From contig NZ_JAAATY010000004.1 of assembly GCF_013280595.1 (NCBI RefSeq), positions 101,820 through 165,819 of the forward strand: a DNA stretch of 64,000 nt, given 5' to 3'. This document shows, in pieces, positions 26,618 through 37,000 of the stretch; within the stretch, counting starts at the first letter, position 1, and each line of letters begins with the position of its first letter. Source of the DNA: Kibdelosporangium persicum (GTDB lineage Bacteria > Actinomycetota > Actinomycetes > Mycobacteriales > Pseudonocardiaceae). Below the pieces are notes generated by a model. It had not been told where the DNA came from. It saw only the letters and a list, made by a program, of their open reading frames with translations, and did not search any database. A program made the translations under genes and the position numbers.

Positions 26618-27886
26618 TCACGGGACGAGCCGCACGTCGGGGTGCGCCGGGGAGTCGCTGTCGAACAGGTTCGTCTGCTGCCCGCGCAGGTGCAGTCCGA
26701 AGAACGCCGCGAGGTAGTCCCGCTGCGCGGCCAGGCTCCGCCCGGGGTCCACGGTTCCAATCGCCCCCGCCAACTTCTCGGCAGGCAACGATTCCTTCCG
26801 GTCGATCTGCGGCAGCAGCACCTGGGCGTCGGTGAAGCTCGCGTGCTCTGCGGCGGGCAGGTAGAGATCCCGCTTCCAGCCGGTGGAGTTAGCCCAGAAC
26901 GAGGCCCAGTCCGGCGCATACTGGTGGTTGTGGGGCTGGTCGTCGCGGCCGCTGGTCCCGCCGCCCATGAGGAGGAACGGGCGGTCGGCACCGCGTGCCG
27001 ACGCTTCGCCGGAGCGGGGGTCCATGCTGCCGTCAAGGTTGGCGCCCGCGTCGATCCGGCGGTCGGTCAGCATGGTCTCGGCGGTGGTGAAACCACCCAT
27101 GGAGTGGCCGAACATGCCAATCCGCGACAAGTCGAGCGCGGCACCGATTCCGGTCGGGAGCGGCCGGCGCGCCGTGTCGGGGTTGCCGCCCGCGGCGATC
27201 ACGCCGAGCTGGTCGAGCACGAAGCTGGTGTCCTGGGCCCGTTCCCGCATCATCTGTGCCATGTCGACGCCGCTTGCCGGGAGCTCCATCCGGTCGGGAA
27301 ATTGCACCGGCCCGGCGAAGGTGTGATCGACGGTGACCACGACGAAGCCGCGGCTGGCGAGGTCCTCGACCAGCGTGGTGCCGAACGCCCGTGACTGCCC
27401 GCCGCCCGGCGAGTAGAGCACCACCGGCCGGTCACCGGGCCCCGCGGCAGCACGGGCCCTGGCGTGAGTCCGCGTGCCGGCGAAGTCGGCGACGCCGGGG
27501 TTCAGGCCGACCGATCCGGAGTTCTGGTCGTAGAACGCCGCCACCCCTGAGGTGAGGTGCCGGGTAGGTCGGTCGGGCGCCGGCCGTGCCGGGTACCACA
27601 GCGAGACCATCAGCTCGCGCGGCTGGCCCGGTGGTGATGCCCAGGGGTCGGTGCGGTCGTGGTCCACGAGGTGCAGGTCGGCCGTGCCCACCGAGTAGGG
27701 GCCGGTCGGCCGGGGCAGGCTCATCTTGATGGGCAGAGGGGACGGGTGTGCGGTCGGGCTTGCGGCGGCCGTGCTTATCAGGCCGGTCACGGCCAGCATT
27801 CCCACGCACAGTGCCGGGACGACGGCTTTGCGCCAGTTCTTCTTTGCCATGCGGGCCAGCATCGCGATCGCGTCGGCGCCGGACAT
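26618..27886 (-). CDS. Secreted alpha/beta-hydrolase (PAF-acetylhydrolase-like)
   Basis: A 422-residue exported hydrolase. The N-terminus has a basic stretch (AKKNWRK) and a signal segment (VVPALCVGMLAVTGLISTAAA). The catalytic part follows the platelet-activating-factor acetylhydrolase/lipase pattern: PVVLYSPGGGQSR oxyanion region, the nucleophile elbow GMFGHSMGGFTTAE, the acid in ANLDGSMDP and a late histidine in AAEHASFTD. Likely substrate: short-chain esters or lipids outside the cell. The start is uncertain; ATG 27886, 27862 and 27850 are all in frame and none has a strong ribosome site. Confidence 0.8.
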   Translation of the reverse strand: MSGADAIAMLARMAKKNWRKAVVPALCVGMLAVTGLISTAAASPTAHPSPLPIKMSLPRPTGPYSVGTADLHLVDHDRTDPWASPPGQPRELMVSLWYPARPAPDRPTRHLTSGVAAFYDQNSGSVGLNPGVADFAGTRTHARARAAAGPGDRPVVLYSPGGGQSRAFGTTLVEDLASRGFVVVTVDHTFAGPVQFPDRMELPASGVDMAQMMRERAQDTSFVLDQLGVIAAGGNPDTARRPLPTGIGAALDLSRIGMFGHSMGGFTTAETMLTDRRIDAGANLDGSMDPRSGEASARGADRPFLLMGGGTSGRDDQPHNHQYAPDWASFWANSTGWKRDLYLPAAEHASFTDAQVLLPQIDRKESLPAEKLAGAIGTVDPGRSLAAQRDYLAAFFGLHLRGQQTNLFDSDSPAHPDVRLVP

Positions 27887-27930
27887 CTGTCGAAGGCTGC
27901 CGACCGGACTAGCCGAAAGTCATAGCCGCC

Positions 27931-28587
27931 TCAGTCGCGCTCGACCAGGCCCGCCTCGTAGGCGATGATCGCGGCCTGCACCCGGTTCGGCACCTGCAGG
28001 CGGCGCAGGATCGCGCTGACGAACACCTTCACGGTGCCCTCGACCACGTGCAGCCGACGGCCGATCTCCGCGTTCGGCAGCCCGCTGCCGACCAGCGCCA
28101 GCACCTCCCGCTCGCGCGTGGTGAGGCCGTTGACCAGCTCGCGGGCCCGCACCGCGCTGGACATGCGGTCGCCGCCGAGCCGCCGGATGGCCCACTGCGC
28201 GATCTTCGGCGACAGGTACGCCGCACCGCCTGCCACGGCCCTGATGCCGGCGAACAGCTCCCGCGGATCACCGCTCTTGAGCAAGAACCCGCTGGCACCA
28301 CCGTCGAACGCGCGCGCGATGTGCTCGTCCTCCGAGAACGTCGTCAACATGATCACGCCGGTGTCTGGCACGGTGCGGTGGATCTCGGCCGCCGCTGACA
28401 ATCCGTCCAGCCTGGGCATCATGATGTCGAGCAGCACGACGTCGGGCCGGTGGGCCTGAACCAGCTCCACCGCCCCGTGCCCGTCGCCGGCCTCAGCCAC
28501 CACGTCGAATTCCGGCTCCGCACCGAGCACGGTCCGGATGCCGGCCCTGGTCAGCGGCTCGTCGTCGGCCAGCACCACACGGATCAC
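27931..28587 (-). CDS. NarL/LuxR-family response regulator
   Basis: A 218-residue two-component regulator. The receiver domain (about 1-120) has the acidic pocket VVLADDEP, phospho-acceptor VVLLDIMMPRLDG and the Thr/Lys sites (MLTTFSE, FLLKSGDP). The LuxR-type HTH (about 150-210) reads LTTREREVLALVGSGLPNAE and EGTVKVFVSAILRRL. It is encoded nine bases after the histidine kinase stop and is its obvious partner. Targets are not visible; the esterase and DedA genes downstream are candidates. Confidence 0.93.
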   Translation of the reverse strand: MIRVVLADDEPLTRAGIRTVLGAEPEFDVVAEAGDGHGAVELVQAHRPDVVLLDIMMPRLDGLSAAAEIHRTVPDTGVIMLTTFSEDEHIARAFDGGASGFLLKSGDPRELFAGIRAVAGGAAYLSPKIAQWAIRRLGGDRMSSAVRARELVNGLTTREREVLALVGSGLPNAEIGRRLHVVEGTVKVFVSAILRRLQVPNRVQAAIIAYEAGLVERD

Positions 28588-28596
28588 CGCGTCCCC

Positions 28597-30234
28597 TTAC
28601 TCCGAGCCGGTTGAGATCGCCCTGCGCGGGACGACCTCCTTGACCACCAGCCGGTCGGCGACGAAGCACAGCCGGAAGAACAACTGCTCGTCGCTCTGCT
28701 CGCTCGACCAGTAGTGCCGACACTCCGCGTCCTCCGGCGGCGCGGGGAGCATACGTTCCGGATCACCCAGGATCTGGAACTGGGGCACCTGCGCCTCGAC
28801 CTCCGCGCGGGCCGCGCCGACTGGAATCCGCTCGAACACCGCCGGGTCGAGGCTGTTGTTCGCACCGACCAGGGCGTAGAGCGCCATCGCGAGCACGGCG
28901 ACCACGATGCCCGCCAACGCCGGCACCCGGATCGCGCTGGTGAGGCGGCGTCGTGCCTTACCGCGAGTGCGGGCACGCGCGCGGTCTGACTCGCTGTCGC
29001 CGCTCCCGTTCAGGTCCACGGGCAGATCAGCGGGGGGTGCGTCGTGTGGGAGTGTCACGACCAAGGCGAACTTGCCGTCTCGTGGACCGGCCTCCAACGT
29101 GCCGCCGAGCAGCCGGACGCGCTCGGCCAAGCCCACCAGCCCATAGCCACCACCCACGGCATCGCTCGCGGCATCACCCGGCTGCTCGGTCGCCAGTCCG
29201 TTCGCGACTGTCACCATCGTGCTGCCTGTCCCGTGTTCGAGCCGGACGGTGACCGCCGCGCCGGGCGCGTGCCTGGCCGCGTTGGTCAGGCCCTCCTGAA
29301 CCACCCGATGCACCACCCGCTCCACGGCCACCGGCAACCCCACCGGCGGCTCCGACGGTTCCCACACGACGTCCATGCCCGCGCCAGTGGCGCGGGCGAC
29401 CAGCCCGGCGATGTCGACCCGCTCGTCCGGCGCTGGCTCGCCGTCCGGCCGCAGCATCCCGATGATCTCCCGCAACCGCTCGGTCGCCTCCGCCACACCG
29501 GCACGAAGCTCACCAGCCGCGACACGCTGCCGCTCCGGCAGGTCTGCGCTCACCTCGAGCGCGGCCGCGCGCAGCGCGAGGAGCCCCCACTCGTGGCCGA
29601 GCGAGTCGTGCATGTCCCGCGCGATCCTGGCCCGCTCCCGCAGCCGCGCCTGGTCGACCTCCAGCCGCTGCTGACGTTCCAGCAGCGCGGCGCGCTCCCA
29701 CCCGGCGGCGGCGAGTTCGGCCCGCTGCCGCCGGTACCGGCCGACGAGCCACGGCAGCACGACCACGACCAGCAGGATCAGCACCAGCACGAACCAGTCG
29801 TAGAGACCGAACAGCAGCCCGAAGCCACCTCGCGCCGAACTGTCCACCAGCACGCTGACCGGCAGCCCGGCCAGCCCTACCGCGGCCAGCGAGGACAACA
29901 CCGGGCGTGTGTCGTCCAGCCGCCGCCCGGCGCGGAACCCGAAGACGGAGGCCGCGAGGAAGGGCCACCACCACGCCGGGTTCGTGACCGTCGGCGCCAG
30001 CACCAGCGCCGGCACCGCCGCAACGGCGACGAGCAGACACAGCGTCCCGACCGGGAACCGGTCGAAGAACACCACCGCCGCACCCAGCACCAAGCCGCCG
30101 CCAACCAACTCCAGCCAACGGACGACCCCATCGTCGACGGTCACTACCTCCAGTACGAGAGCAACCCCCAACGCCACCCACAGCACAGCCTCCTGCCAGC
30201 GTCCCCTCCAGCTGGACTGCAGCCGGTCAATCAT
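28597..30234 (-). CDS. NarL-type sensor kinase with C-terminal exported domain
   Basis: A 545-residue histidine kinase. The N-terminal 180 residues hold five or six hydrophobic helices. The HisKA_3 box follows (RIARDMHDSLGHEWGLLALR), then the ATP domain (QEGLTNAARHAPGAAVTVRL, GGGYGLVGLAERVRLLGG). Unusually, the chain does not end there: after a basic linker (RARARTRGKARRRL) another membrane helix (PALAGIVVAVLAMALYALVG) leads to about 85 residues (FERIPVGAARAEVEAQVPQF onward) that should lie outside. ATG 30234 has GGGGGAA eight bases upstream; the frame is open further up to 30312. Partner of the regulator just downstream. Confidence 0.88.
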   Translation of the reverse strand: MIDRLQSSWRGRWQEAVLWVALGVALVLEVVTVDDGVVRWLELVGGGLVLGAAVVFFDRFPVGTLCLLVAVAAVPALVLAPTVTNPAWWWPFLAASVFGFRAGRRLDDTRPVLSSLAAVGLAGLPVSVLVDSSARGGFGLLFGLYDWFVLVLILLVVVVLPWLVGRYRRQRAELAAAGWERAALLERQQRLEVDQARLRERARIARDMHDSLGHEWGLLALRAAALEVSADLPERQRVAAGELRAGVAEATERLREIIGMLRPDGEPAPDERVDIAGLVARATGAGMDVVWEPSEPPVGLPVAVERVVHRVVQEGLTNAARHAPGAAVTVRLEHGTGSTMVTVANGLATEQPGDAASDAVGGGYGLVGLAERVRLLGGTLEAGPRDGKFALVVTLPHDAPPADLPVDLNGSGDSESDRARARTRGKARRRLTSAIRVPALAGIVVAVLAMALYALVGANNSLDPAVFERIPVGAARAEVEAQVPQFQILGDPERMLPAPPEDAECRHYWSSEQSDEQLFFRLCFVADRLVVKEVVPRRAISTGSE

Positions 30235-30365
30235 CCGCAGCGTTCCCCCGCGCAACCACGTCCAGCATCGCTCCATGCTAACGCGCTGTGACATGCGCAG
30301 CAGGGACGTCATCCGGCTCTGCCAGTCGGCCCGCGGACAAGCGCGACATCCGGATCATGGCACGG

Positions 30366-31002
30366 TTATGCCGACCAACCAGGTAGGACCAAGACGAACG
30401 CACCAGACAAAACGATCAGTTCCCGCCACTGAGCGGCATAACAGGATTGGTCCGCATAAGACACTTCCAGGTGCGCCACGTCGGAGGCATCGATCGCGGC
30501 CATGATCCGGGTGACGATCGCGGCGGCCCGCGGCGATGCCGGATCTACCGAGAGATCGGCGTTGTCACGGACCACTGCCGCGGCATCGGGCCGCAACGGC
30601 CGACCTGCGTAACGGGCGGACATCTGGTGCAGGGCAGTCCGGAAGTCGTTGGCCCGCAACATCTCTGCCAGCTCCAGCCAGGCCGAGAGCTGGGCTGGTC
30701 GCAGCACCGCGTGCTGGTCGCCGCAGCGTCTCGATCTGGTCGGCAAGGGCGGCTGCCTGGGTTGCCGCTGCTTCGGCCGAGGGAGTCTCCTCGTTCAGGA
30801 CCGTACGGACCGTGCGCAGGCCGAACCCGAGCGACCGGAGGGTCTGGACGAGTTCGAGGCGGGCTTCCGCCTCGGCCGAGTACCGGCGGTGACCGGCCGC
30901 GCTGCGGCCGGTCGGCGGAACGATGCCACGGTCGGCGTAGAACCGGATCGCCTTCACCGTCAGCCCTGTTCTGCGGACCAGTTGGCCGATCGTGTAACGC
31001 AC
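30366..31002 (-). pseudogene. MerR-family regulator, frameshifted
   Basis: The first frame begins with a standard MerR DNA-binding domain (MRYTIGQLVRRTGLTVKAIR, then GHRRYSAEAEARLELVQTLR) and runs to LADQIETLRR; the normal continuation (QHAVLRPAQLSAWLELAEML onward to GAFVLVLPGWSA) lies in another frame up to 30366. One extra base near 30722-30727 (CGACCAG where CGCCAG or similar is expected) accounts for the break. Without repair, the product would be a MerR domain with a nonsense tail. GTG 31002 is the likely start. The gene is divergent from the S9 peptidase, its probable target. Confidence 0.75.
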
Positions 31003-31094
31003 GTCGTCACCCTGCTGCCTCCCCATGGGGGAGACTCAAGCACACAATTTCACTTAACCAAGTCAGACGCCGTTTCGAGTGGTAAGACGGCCTA

Positions 31095-33053
31095 ATGATC
31101 AGCAGCCCGTTCGATGACCTCGACGACTACGTCCGGCTCCCGCGGATCACCGACCTGCGCCTGTCCCCGCACGGCGACCGTCTCGTGTACACCGTCGCCG
31201 TACCCGACTCGAAGAAGAACCGGTACGTCACCTCGCTGTGGGAGGTCGCCACCAGCGGGCAGACCCCCGCGAGACGGCTGACCTGGGGTGCTGAGGGCGA
31301 GTCGGGTTCGGCCTTCACCCCGGACGGCGACGTGCTGTTCGTGGCGAAGCGTGACGGCGACAAGGCATCCCTGTGGCTGCTGCCCGCGGCCGGTGGCGAG
31401 GCGAGACAGATCGCGGCGCCGTCCGGCGGCATCAGCAAGGTCCGGGTGAGCAGGAGCGGCACGATCGTCCTCACGTCCCCGCTGTTTCCCTCGGCCACCG
31501 ATCCGGATCACGACAAGGAGATCCGCAAGCGCCGGGACGACGCCGGGGTCACGGCCATCCTGCACGAGGAGTACCCGGTGCGGTCGTGGGACCGGCATCT
31601 CGGACCGGACCAGCCCCGCCTGCTCGTCGTCGACGGTGATCGGCTGCGTGATCTCACCGGGCATGTCGGCCGGGCGCTGGACGGCGAGAACGCCGGTTGG
31701 GACATCTCACCGGACGGTACGACCATTGTCGCGGCGTGGTACGTCGCCGAGCCGTCCGGCACGCAGCGCAGGACTCTGGTGGCGATCGACGTCGCCACGG
31801 GTGAGCGCCGGGTCCTGGCCGACGATCCGGACTACGAGTACGCCTCGCCCGTGATCTCCCCGGACGGCACGCGGGTCGCCGTAACCGCCCTGCGCCGCAG
31901 CACACCGGACGACCTGGGGGACCACTGGCTCGCGGTCGTCCCGCTCGCCGGCGGCGAAGTCCGCCTGGTCGCCACGGACTGGGACCGGTGGCCTCGTGAT
32001 CCACAGTGGACCGCGGATGGCGCGGCCGTGGTCGTGGCCGCCGACGACCACGGCCGGGTGCCGTTGTGGCGGGTGGACGTCGAAACCGGCGGCACCACCA
32101 GGCTGACGCCGGACGACGGCGCCTACACCGATGCGCTGATCTCGCCGGACGGGCGATGGGTCTACGCCCTTCGTGCCGCGGTCGACAGTCCGCCGGCTCC
32201 GGTACGTGTGTCGGTCGCCGACCTGACGATCGAGCCCCTGACCGAGCCGGAGTTCCGGATTCCCGGGCGGCTCGAGGAAGTCACGGCCACAGCCGAGGAC
32301 GGCGCCCCGCTCCGGGCCTGGATCGCCTTGCCCGAGTCGGACCAGCCGGCTCCGATGCTGCTGTGGATCCACGGCGGGCCGTACATGTCCTGGAACGCGT
32401 GGTCGTGGCGCTGGAACCCGTGGCTCGCCGTCGCGAAGGGGTACGCGGTCCTCCTGCCCGATCCCGCGCTGTCGGTGGGCTACGGCAAGGGTTTCGTCCA
32501 GCGCGGATGGGGCCAGTGGGGCGGGGCGCCCTACACCGACCTGATGATGATCACCGACGCCGCGCTGGAACGGCCGGACATCGACGCCGGGCGGATCGCC
32601 GCGATGGGTGGGTCGTACGGCGGCTACATGGCGAACTGGGTGGCCGGGCACACCGACCGGTTCGCCGCGATCGTCACGCACGCCTCGCTGTGGTCGATGG
32701 GGCAGATGATGCGGACCACCGACCTCGCGTTCGACTTCCTGCGTGAGATGACCGCGGCCGCCGCCGAGGCGAACTCACCGGACCGGTTCGCCGACGACAT
32801 CACCACGCCGATGCTCGTCATCCACGGCGAGAAGGACTACCGCGTGCCGATCGGCGAGGGACTGCGGCTCTGGTGGGATCTGTCGGTACGGGTCAACGGC
32901 ACCGAGAGCCCGCACAAGTTCCTCTACTTCCCGGACGAGAACCACTGGATCCTCGCGCCGAACCACGCGAAAGTGTGGTACTCGACCGTCTTCGCCTTCC
33001 TGGCCCAGCACGTGCTCGGCGAGCCGTGGCAGCGACCGGAACAACTGGGCTGA
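31095..33053 (+). CDS. S9 family serine peptidase (prolyl oligopeptidase-like)
   Basis: A 652-residue acylaminoacyl/dipeptidyl-peptidase-like enzyme. The first ~400 residues form the beta-propeller, with repeated SPDGT/SPHGD blades (DLRLSPHGDRLVYTV, PVISPDGTRVAVT). The catalytic alpha/beta-hydrolase domain follows, with WIHGGPYMSWNAW, the nucleophile Ser507 in GGSYGGYMANW, Asp581 (GEKDYRVP) and His617 (DENHWI). There is no signal peptide, so it should act on peptides in the cytosol. A strong terminator follows at 33078-33112. The divergent MerR gene is broken. Confidence 0.92.
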   Translation: MISSPFDDLDDYVRLPRITDLRLSPHGDRLVYTVAVPDSKKNRYVTSLWEVATSGQTPARRLTWGAEGESGSAFTPDGDVLFVAKRDGDKASLWLLPAAGGEARQIAAPSGGISKVRVSRSGTIVLTSPLFPSATDPDHDKEIRKRRDDAGVTAILHEEYPVRSWDRHLGPDQPRLLVVDGDRLRDLTGHVGRALDGENAGWDISPDGTTIVAAWYVAEPSGTQRRTLVAIDVATGERRVLADDPDYEYASPVISPDGTRVAVTALRRSTPDDLGDHWLAVVPLAGGEVRLVATDWDRWPRDPQWTADGAAVVVAADDHGRVPLWRVDVETGGTTRLTPDDGAYTDALISPDGRWVYALRAAVDSPPAPVRVSVADLTIEPLTEPEFRIPGRLEEVTATAEDGAPLRAWIALPESDQPAPMLLWIHGGPYMSWNAWSWRWNPWLAVAKGYAVLLPDPALSVGYGKGFVQRGWGQWGGAPYTDLMMITDAALERPDIDAGRIAAMGGSYGGYMANWVAGHTDRFAAIVTHASLWSMGQMMRTTDLAFDFLREMTAAAAEANSPDRFADDITTPMLVIHGEKDYRVPIGEGLRLWWDLSVRVNGTESPHKFLYFPDENHWILAPNHAKVWYSTVFAFLAQHVLGEPWQRPEQLG

Positions 33054-33077
33054 CCAGCTAAGACGTCCAGAACGCCA

Positions 33078-33112
33078 CGAGGGGCGGCCGCGCTGGGCGC
33101 GGCCGCCCCTCG
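33078..33112 (+). terminator. Terminator after S9 peptidase
   Basis: A perfect 15-bp stem, CGAGGGGCGGCCGCG at 33078-33092 with its complement at 33098-33112, and a five-base loop. Confidence 0.85.
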
Positions 33113-33142
33113 ACTTGACCAAGGTGACTCGCAGGGACATAC

Positions 33143-33158
33143 TCGAACACATGTTCGA
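33143..33158. promoter_or_regulatory. Orphan LexA/SOS box
   Basis: TCGAACACATGTTCGA, identical to the imuA' box including the flanking C and GA. The nearest plus-strand gene beyond a tiny ORF is dnaE2, about 870 bases away; no minus-strand gene begins within reach to the left. Confidence 0.85.
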
Positions 33159-33321
33159 GAACTTTTCCTCGTTGTCCCGCTCGGACCGGGACATGGCCCA
33201 GGACCTGCTCGCCGAGCTGATCCCGAGGCAGCGTCCGCCGGTGGACGATCAGCCGCCGAAGTTCCGGGGCCCCGGGCCCGGCGGAGGGTACCCCGGCCCG
33301 GCCGACGCGGACTTGAAGTAG
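33151..33321 (+). CDS. Possible SOS-controlled 56-aa protein
   Basis: A short open frame starting in or just after the SOS box. The first ~25 residues (MFENFSSLSRSDRDMAQDLL) look like an amphipathic helix; the rest is Pro/Gly rich and its last 73 bases are antisense to the 3' end of the membrane-protein gene at 33249. ATG 33193 would give a 42-residue product. It might be a genuine DNA-damage peptide or only the start of a long leader towards dnaE2. No family recognised. Confidence 0.3.
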   Translation: MFENFSSLSRSDRDMAQDLLAELIPRQRPPVDDQPPKFRGPGPGGGYPGPADADLK

Positions 33322-33923
33322 GCGTTCGAGTCCGGCTGGAACAGGAAGTACAGCGTCGCGCCGAGCGCGGCCAGCTGCAGGATCAACACGATCAGCAGCA
33401 ACGCGCCGAACCCGCCGAGCACGGTGAACAACACGCTGAGGCCGAACAGCGCGATCAGGCCGAACACCAGGCCGAGTCCGCTGAGGACCGCCAGCGTGAT
33501 CCGCGCCCATTCCGCGCCGTTGCGCATCATCACCGCGATGGCGAACAGACCCGCGGCGATCAGGAGGCTGAAGACCACGGAGCCACCGTTGTAGAAAACA
33601 CCGTAGTAACTGGAGAACGCGATCGCGGTGACGAGGTGGTAGAGCGCGCCGAAGACGGCGCCACCGGCCGCGAGCAGGAACGCCCAGACCACGCTCTTCG
33701 GCGTGGGCAGCGTCGGACGGCTGCCGCCGGAACCCCAGTTCGCGCCGATGGTCGTGAACTTCTGGGCGAAGCCGGGGATCTCGGGCGTCCTGGCGCCGCC
33801 GCCCGGCTGCTGGTAGCCGCCATAGGGCTGTTGTGGCTGGCCGTAAGGAGGTTGCGGCTGGCCGTACGGCGGCTGGCCTTGTCCTTGGCCCGGCTCGTAC
33901 GGGCCTTGCGGGTGCTGAGTCAC
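33249..33923 (-). CDS. Gly/Pro/Gln-rich membrane protein (224 aa)
   Basis: The N-terminal 45 residues are low-complexity repeats of the type GQPQPPYGQPQQPYGGYQQ, as in many actinobacterial envelope proteins. Four hydrophobic segments follow (about 80-105, 112-130, 140-165, 170-195), then a Pro/Gly tail. No enzymatic motif. GTG 33923 gives a natural start, upstream of which the frame stays open without protein character. It is divergent from dnaE2 with about 106 bases between. Function unknown. Confidence 0.72.
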   Translation of the reverse strand: MTQHPQGPYEPGQGQGQPPYGQPQPPYGQPQQPYGGYQQPGGGARTPEIPGFAQKFTTIGANWGSGGSRPTLPTPKSVVWAFLLAAGGAVFGALYHLVTAIAFSSYYGVFYNGGSVVFSLLIAAGLFAIAVMMRNGAEWARITLAVLSGLGLVFGLIALFGLSVLFTVLGGFGALLLIVLILQLAALGATLYFLFQPDSNAYFKSASAGPGYPPPGPGPRNFGG

Positions 33924-34029
33924 GGCTGGACGGTAACGCGCGGGACCTGCGGAACAAGAGGCGTGAATCCCGAGTGGACCAAAGTCTGCCCGCTCGGGCA
34001 GTTGCCGGATAACCGGAAAGGAGGGCGAC

Positions 34030-37000
34030 ATGGGGTGGAACAATCCGCCGGTCCGATGGTCGGACCTCGAGCGTGCGTTGTCCGGCAAGCCTTTCCAGAC
34101 CGGCGACGGCGGCGACAGTCCAGCGTGGACAAACCATCGGCAGCCGTACGCGCCGCCGCCGGACATCGGTCTGCCCGGTGCGTCCGATCATCCCGGCGGT
34201 GCCGAACGGGTGCCGTACGCCGAACTGCACTGCCACTCCAACTTCAGTTTCCTCGACGGCGCCAGCCATCCCGAGGAACTGGTCGAGGCGGCCGCGTTGC
34301 AGGGCCTCGACGCGATCGCGATCACCGACCACGACGGCATGTACGGCGTGGTCAGGTTCGCCGAGGCGGCGAAGGAACTCGGTGTCCGCACGGTCTTCGG
34401 CACCGAACTGAGCCTGGGCCTGCCCGGGCCGCAGAACGGCGTCCCGGATCCGGCCGGTGAGCACCTGTTGCTGCTGGCCCGCAGGGTGGACGGCTACACC
34501 CGGCTCTGCCGGGCGATCAGCACGGGTCAGCTCAACGGCGCCGAGAAGGGGCGTCCGGTGTACGACATCGACCAGGTCGTCGAGGAGACCAAGGACCAGT
34601 GTGTCGTGCTCACCGGTTGCCGCAAGGGCGCGGTGCGTCGCGCGATGGAGGCCGGCGGCCCGGCCGCCGCGGCTGAGAAGCTGCGGCAACTCGTCGGCAT
34701 GTTCGGCAAGGACAACGTTTTTGTCGAGCTGACCGACCACGGTTTGCCGCAGGACAGCTTCCGCAACGACGTTCTCGCGGGGATGGCCGCGGAGTTCGGG
34801 CTGCCGACGATCGCCACGAACGCGGTGCACTACGCGTATCCCGACCGTGCCCGGCTCGCCGCGGCGATGGCCGCCGTGCGCTCGCGCAGGAGTCTGGACG
34901 AGATGGCCGGCTGGCTTCCGCCGGGGACCGCGTACCTGCGGTCCGGGGCGGAGATGAAGGAGCGGTTCGACCGGCGTTATCCCGGTGCCGTGCAACGAGC
35001 CGCGGTGCTCGGCGTCGACCTGTCGTTCGACTTGCGGCTGGTGGCACCGAAACTGCCGCCGTTCGACGTGCCGCCGGGGCACACCGAGGACACGTACCTG
35101 CGTTATCTGACGTACACGGGCGCGGCACGAAGGTACGGCCGGCCGGATGAGAATCCCCAGGCGTACGCGCAGATCGACCACGAGCTGCGGGTGATCGAGG
35201 AGCTCGGGTTCCCCGGCTACTTCCTGGTGGTCTGGGACATCGCACGGTTCTGCCGGGAGAACGACATCCTGTGCCAGGGCCGGGGATCGGCCGCGAACTC
35301 GGCGGTCTGCTACGCGCTGGGCATCACCGGTGTCGACGCGGTGGCGCACGGGTTGTTGTTCGAACGGTTCCTCGCGCCCGCGCGCGACGGCCCGCCGGAC
35401 ATCGACCTGGACATCGAGTCCGATCGCCGCGAGGAGGCGATCCAGTACGTCTACAAGAAGCACAACCGGTGGTGTGCGGCACAGGTCGCGAACGTGATCA
35501 CCTACCGCGCCAAGTCCTCGGTCCGGGACATGGCGCGTGCGCTGGGCTACTCGCCGGGACAACAGGACGCGTGGAGCAAGCAGATCGACCGCTGGGGCCC
35601 AGTGAAGTCCACAGTGGACGAGAACGACCACGACATCCCGGATGTCGTGCTGGACCTGGCGGCCCAGATCGAGGGGTTCCCCCGCCACCTGGGCATCCAC
35701 TCCGGCGGCATGGTGATCTGCGACCGGCCGGTCGGCGAGGTCTGCCCGGTCGAGTGGGCGCGGATGGCCGACCGCTCGATCCTCCAGTGGGACAAGGACG
35801 ACTGCGCGGCGATCGGGCTGGTCAAGTTCGACCTGCTCGGCCTCGGCATGCTCTCCGCGCTGCACTACGCGATCGACCTGGTGCGCGAGTTCGAGGACAA
35901 GGAGGTGGACATCGCCACCCTCGACCTCAAGGACGAACGGATCTACGAGATGTTGTGCCAGGCCGACTCGATCGGCGTCTTCCAGGTGGAGAGCCGGGCG
36001 CAGATGGCCACGCTGCCGAGGCTGAAACCACGCGAGTTCTACGACCTCGTGGTCGAGGTGGCGCTGATCCGGCCGGGCCCGATCCAGGGCGGCTCGGTGC
36101 ACCCGTACATCCGGCGCCGCAACGGAATCGAACCGGAGACCTACGACCACCCCCTGTTGAAGCCCGCGCTGAAGAAGACGCTGGGGGTGCCGTTGTTCCA
36201 GGAACAGATGATGCAGCTGGCGGTGGACGTCGGCGGGTTCGACGCGGCCGAGGCGGACGAGCTGCGCCGGGCGATGGGCGCCAAGCGGTCCACCTACCGG
36301 ATGGAGCGGCTACGGGACCGGTTCTACCAGGGCGCCGCGGCAAAGGGGATCACCGGCGACCTGGCCGAACGGATCTACACGAAAATGCTGGCGTTCGCCA
36401 ACTTCGGCTTCCCGGAAAGCCACGCGCTGAGCTTCGCGCACCTGGTCTTCGCCAGCTCGTACTTCAAGTACTACCACCCGGCCGCGTTCTGCGCGGCGTT
36501 GTTACGCGCCCAGCCCATGGGTTTCTACTCGCCGCAGTCCCTCGTGGCCGACGCCCGGCGGCACGGCGTGCAGGTCCGTGGCCCGGACATCAACGCCAGC
36601 CTCGGGCAGGCGACGCTGGAACGGACCGAGGGGAAACCCGCGGTACGCCTGGGAATCGGCACGGTCCGGACCATCGGCCAGAAGCTGGCGGACATGATCG
36701 TCGCGGAACGGCAGGCGAACGGGCCGTTCACCGGCATGACCGACCTGACCAGGCGCATCCAGCTGACCACGGCCCAGGTCGAGGCGCTGTCGACGGCCGG
36801 GGCCTTCGGCTGCTTCAGGATCAGCCGGCGGGCGGCCCTGTGGTCCGCCGGTGCCGTCGCGGGTGACCGGCCGGACCGGCTGCCCGGGACGACCGCCAGT
36901 GCCGAGGCGCCCACCCTGCCGGGCATGGACGCGGTCGAGCTCGCGGTCGCCGACGTGTGGGCGAACGGCTTGTCACCGGACAGTTTCCCGACCCAGTTCG

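Noticed and set aside
33058..36150. 1030-codon minus-strand open frame opposite dnaE2
   Set aside because: Antisense shadow of a highly conserved polymerase; no domain character.
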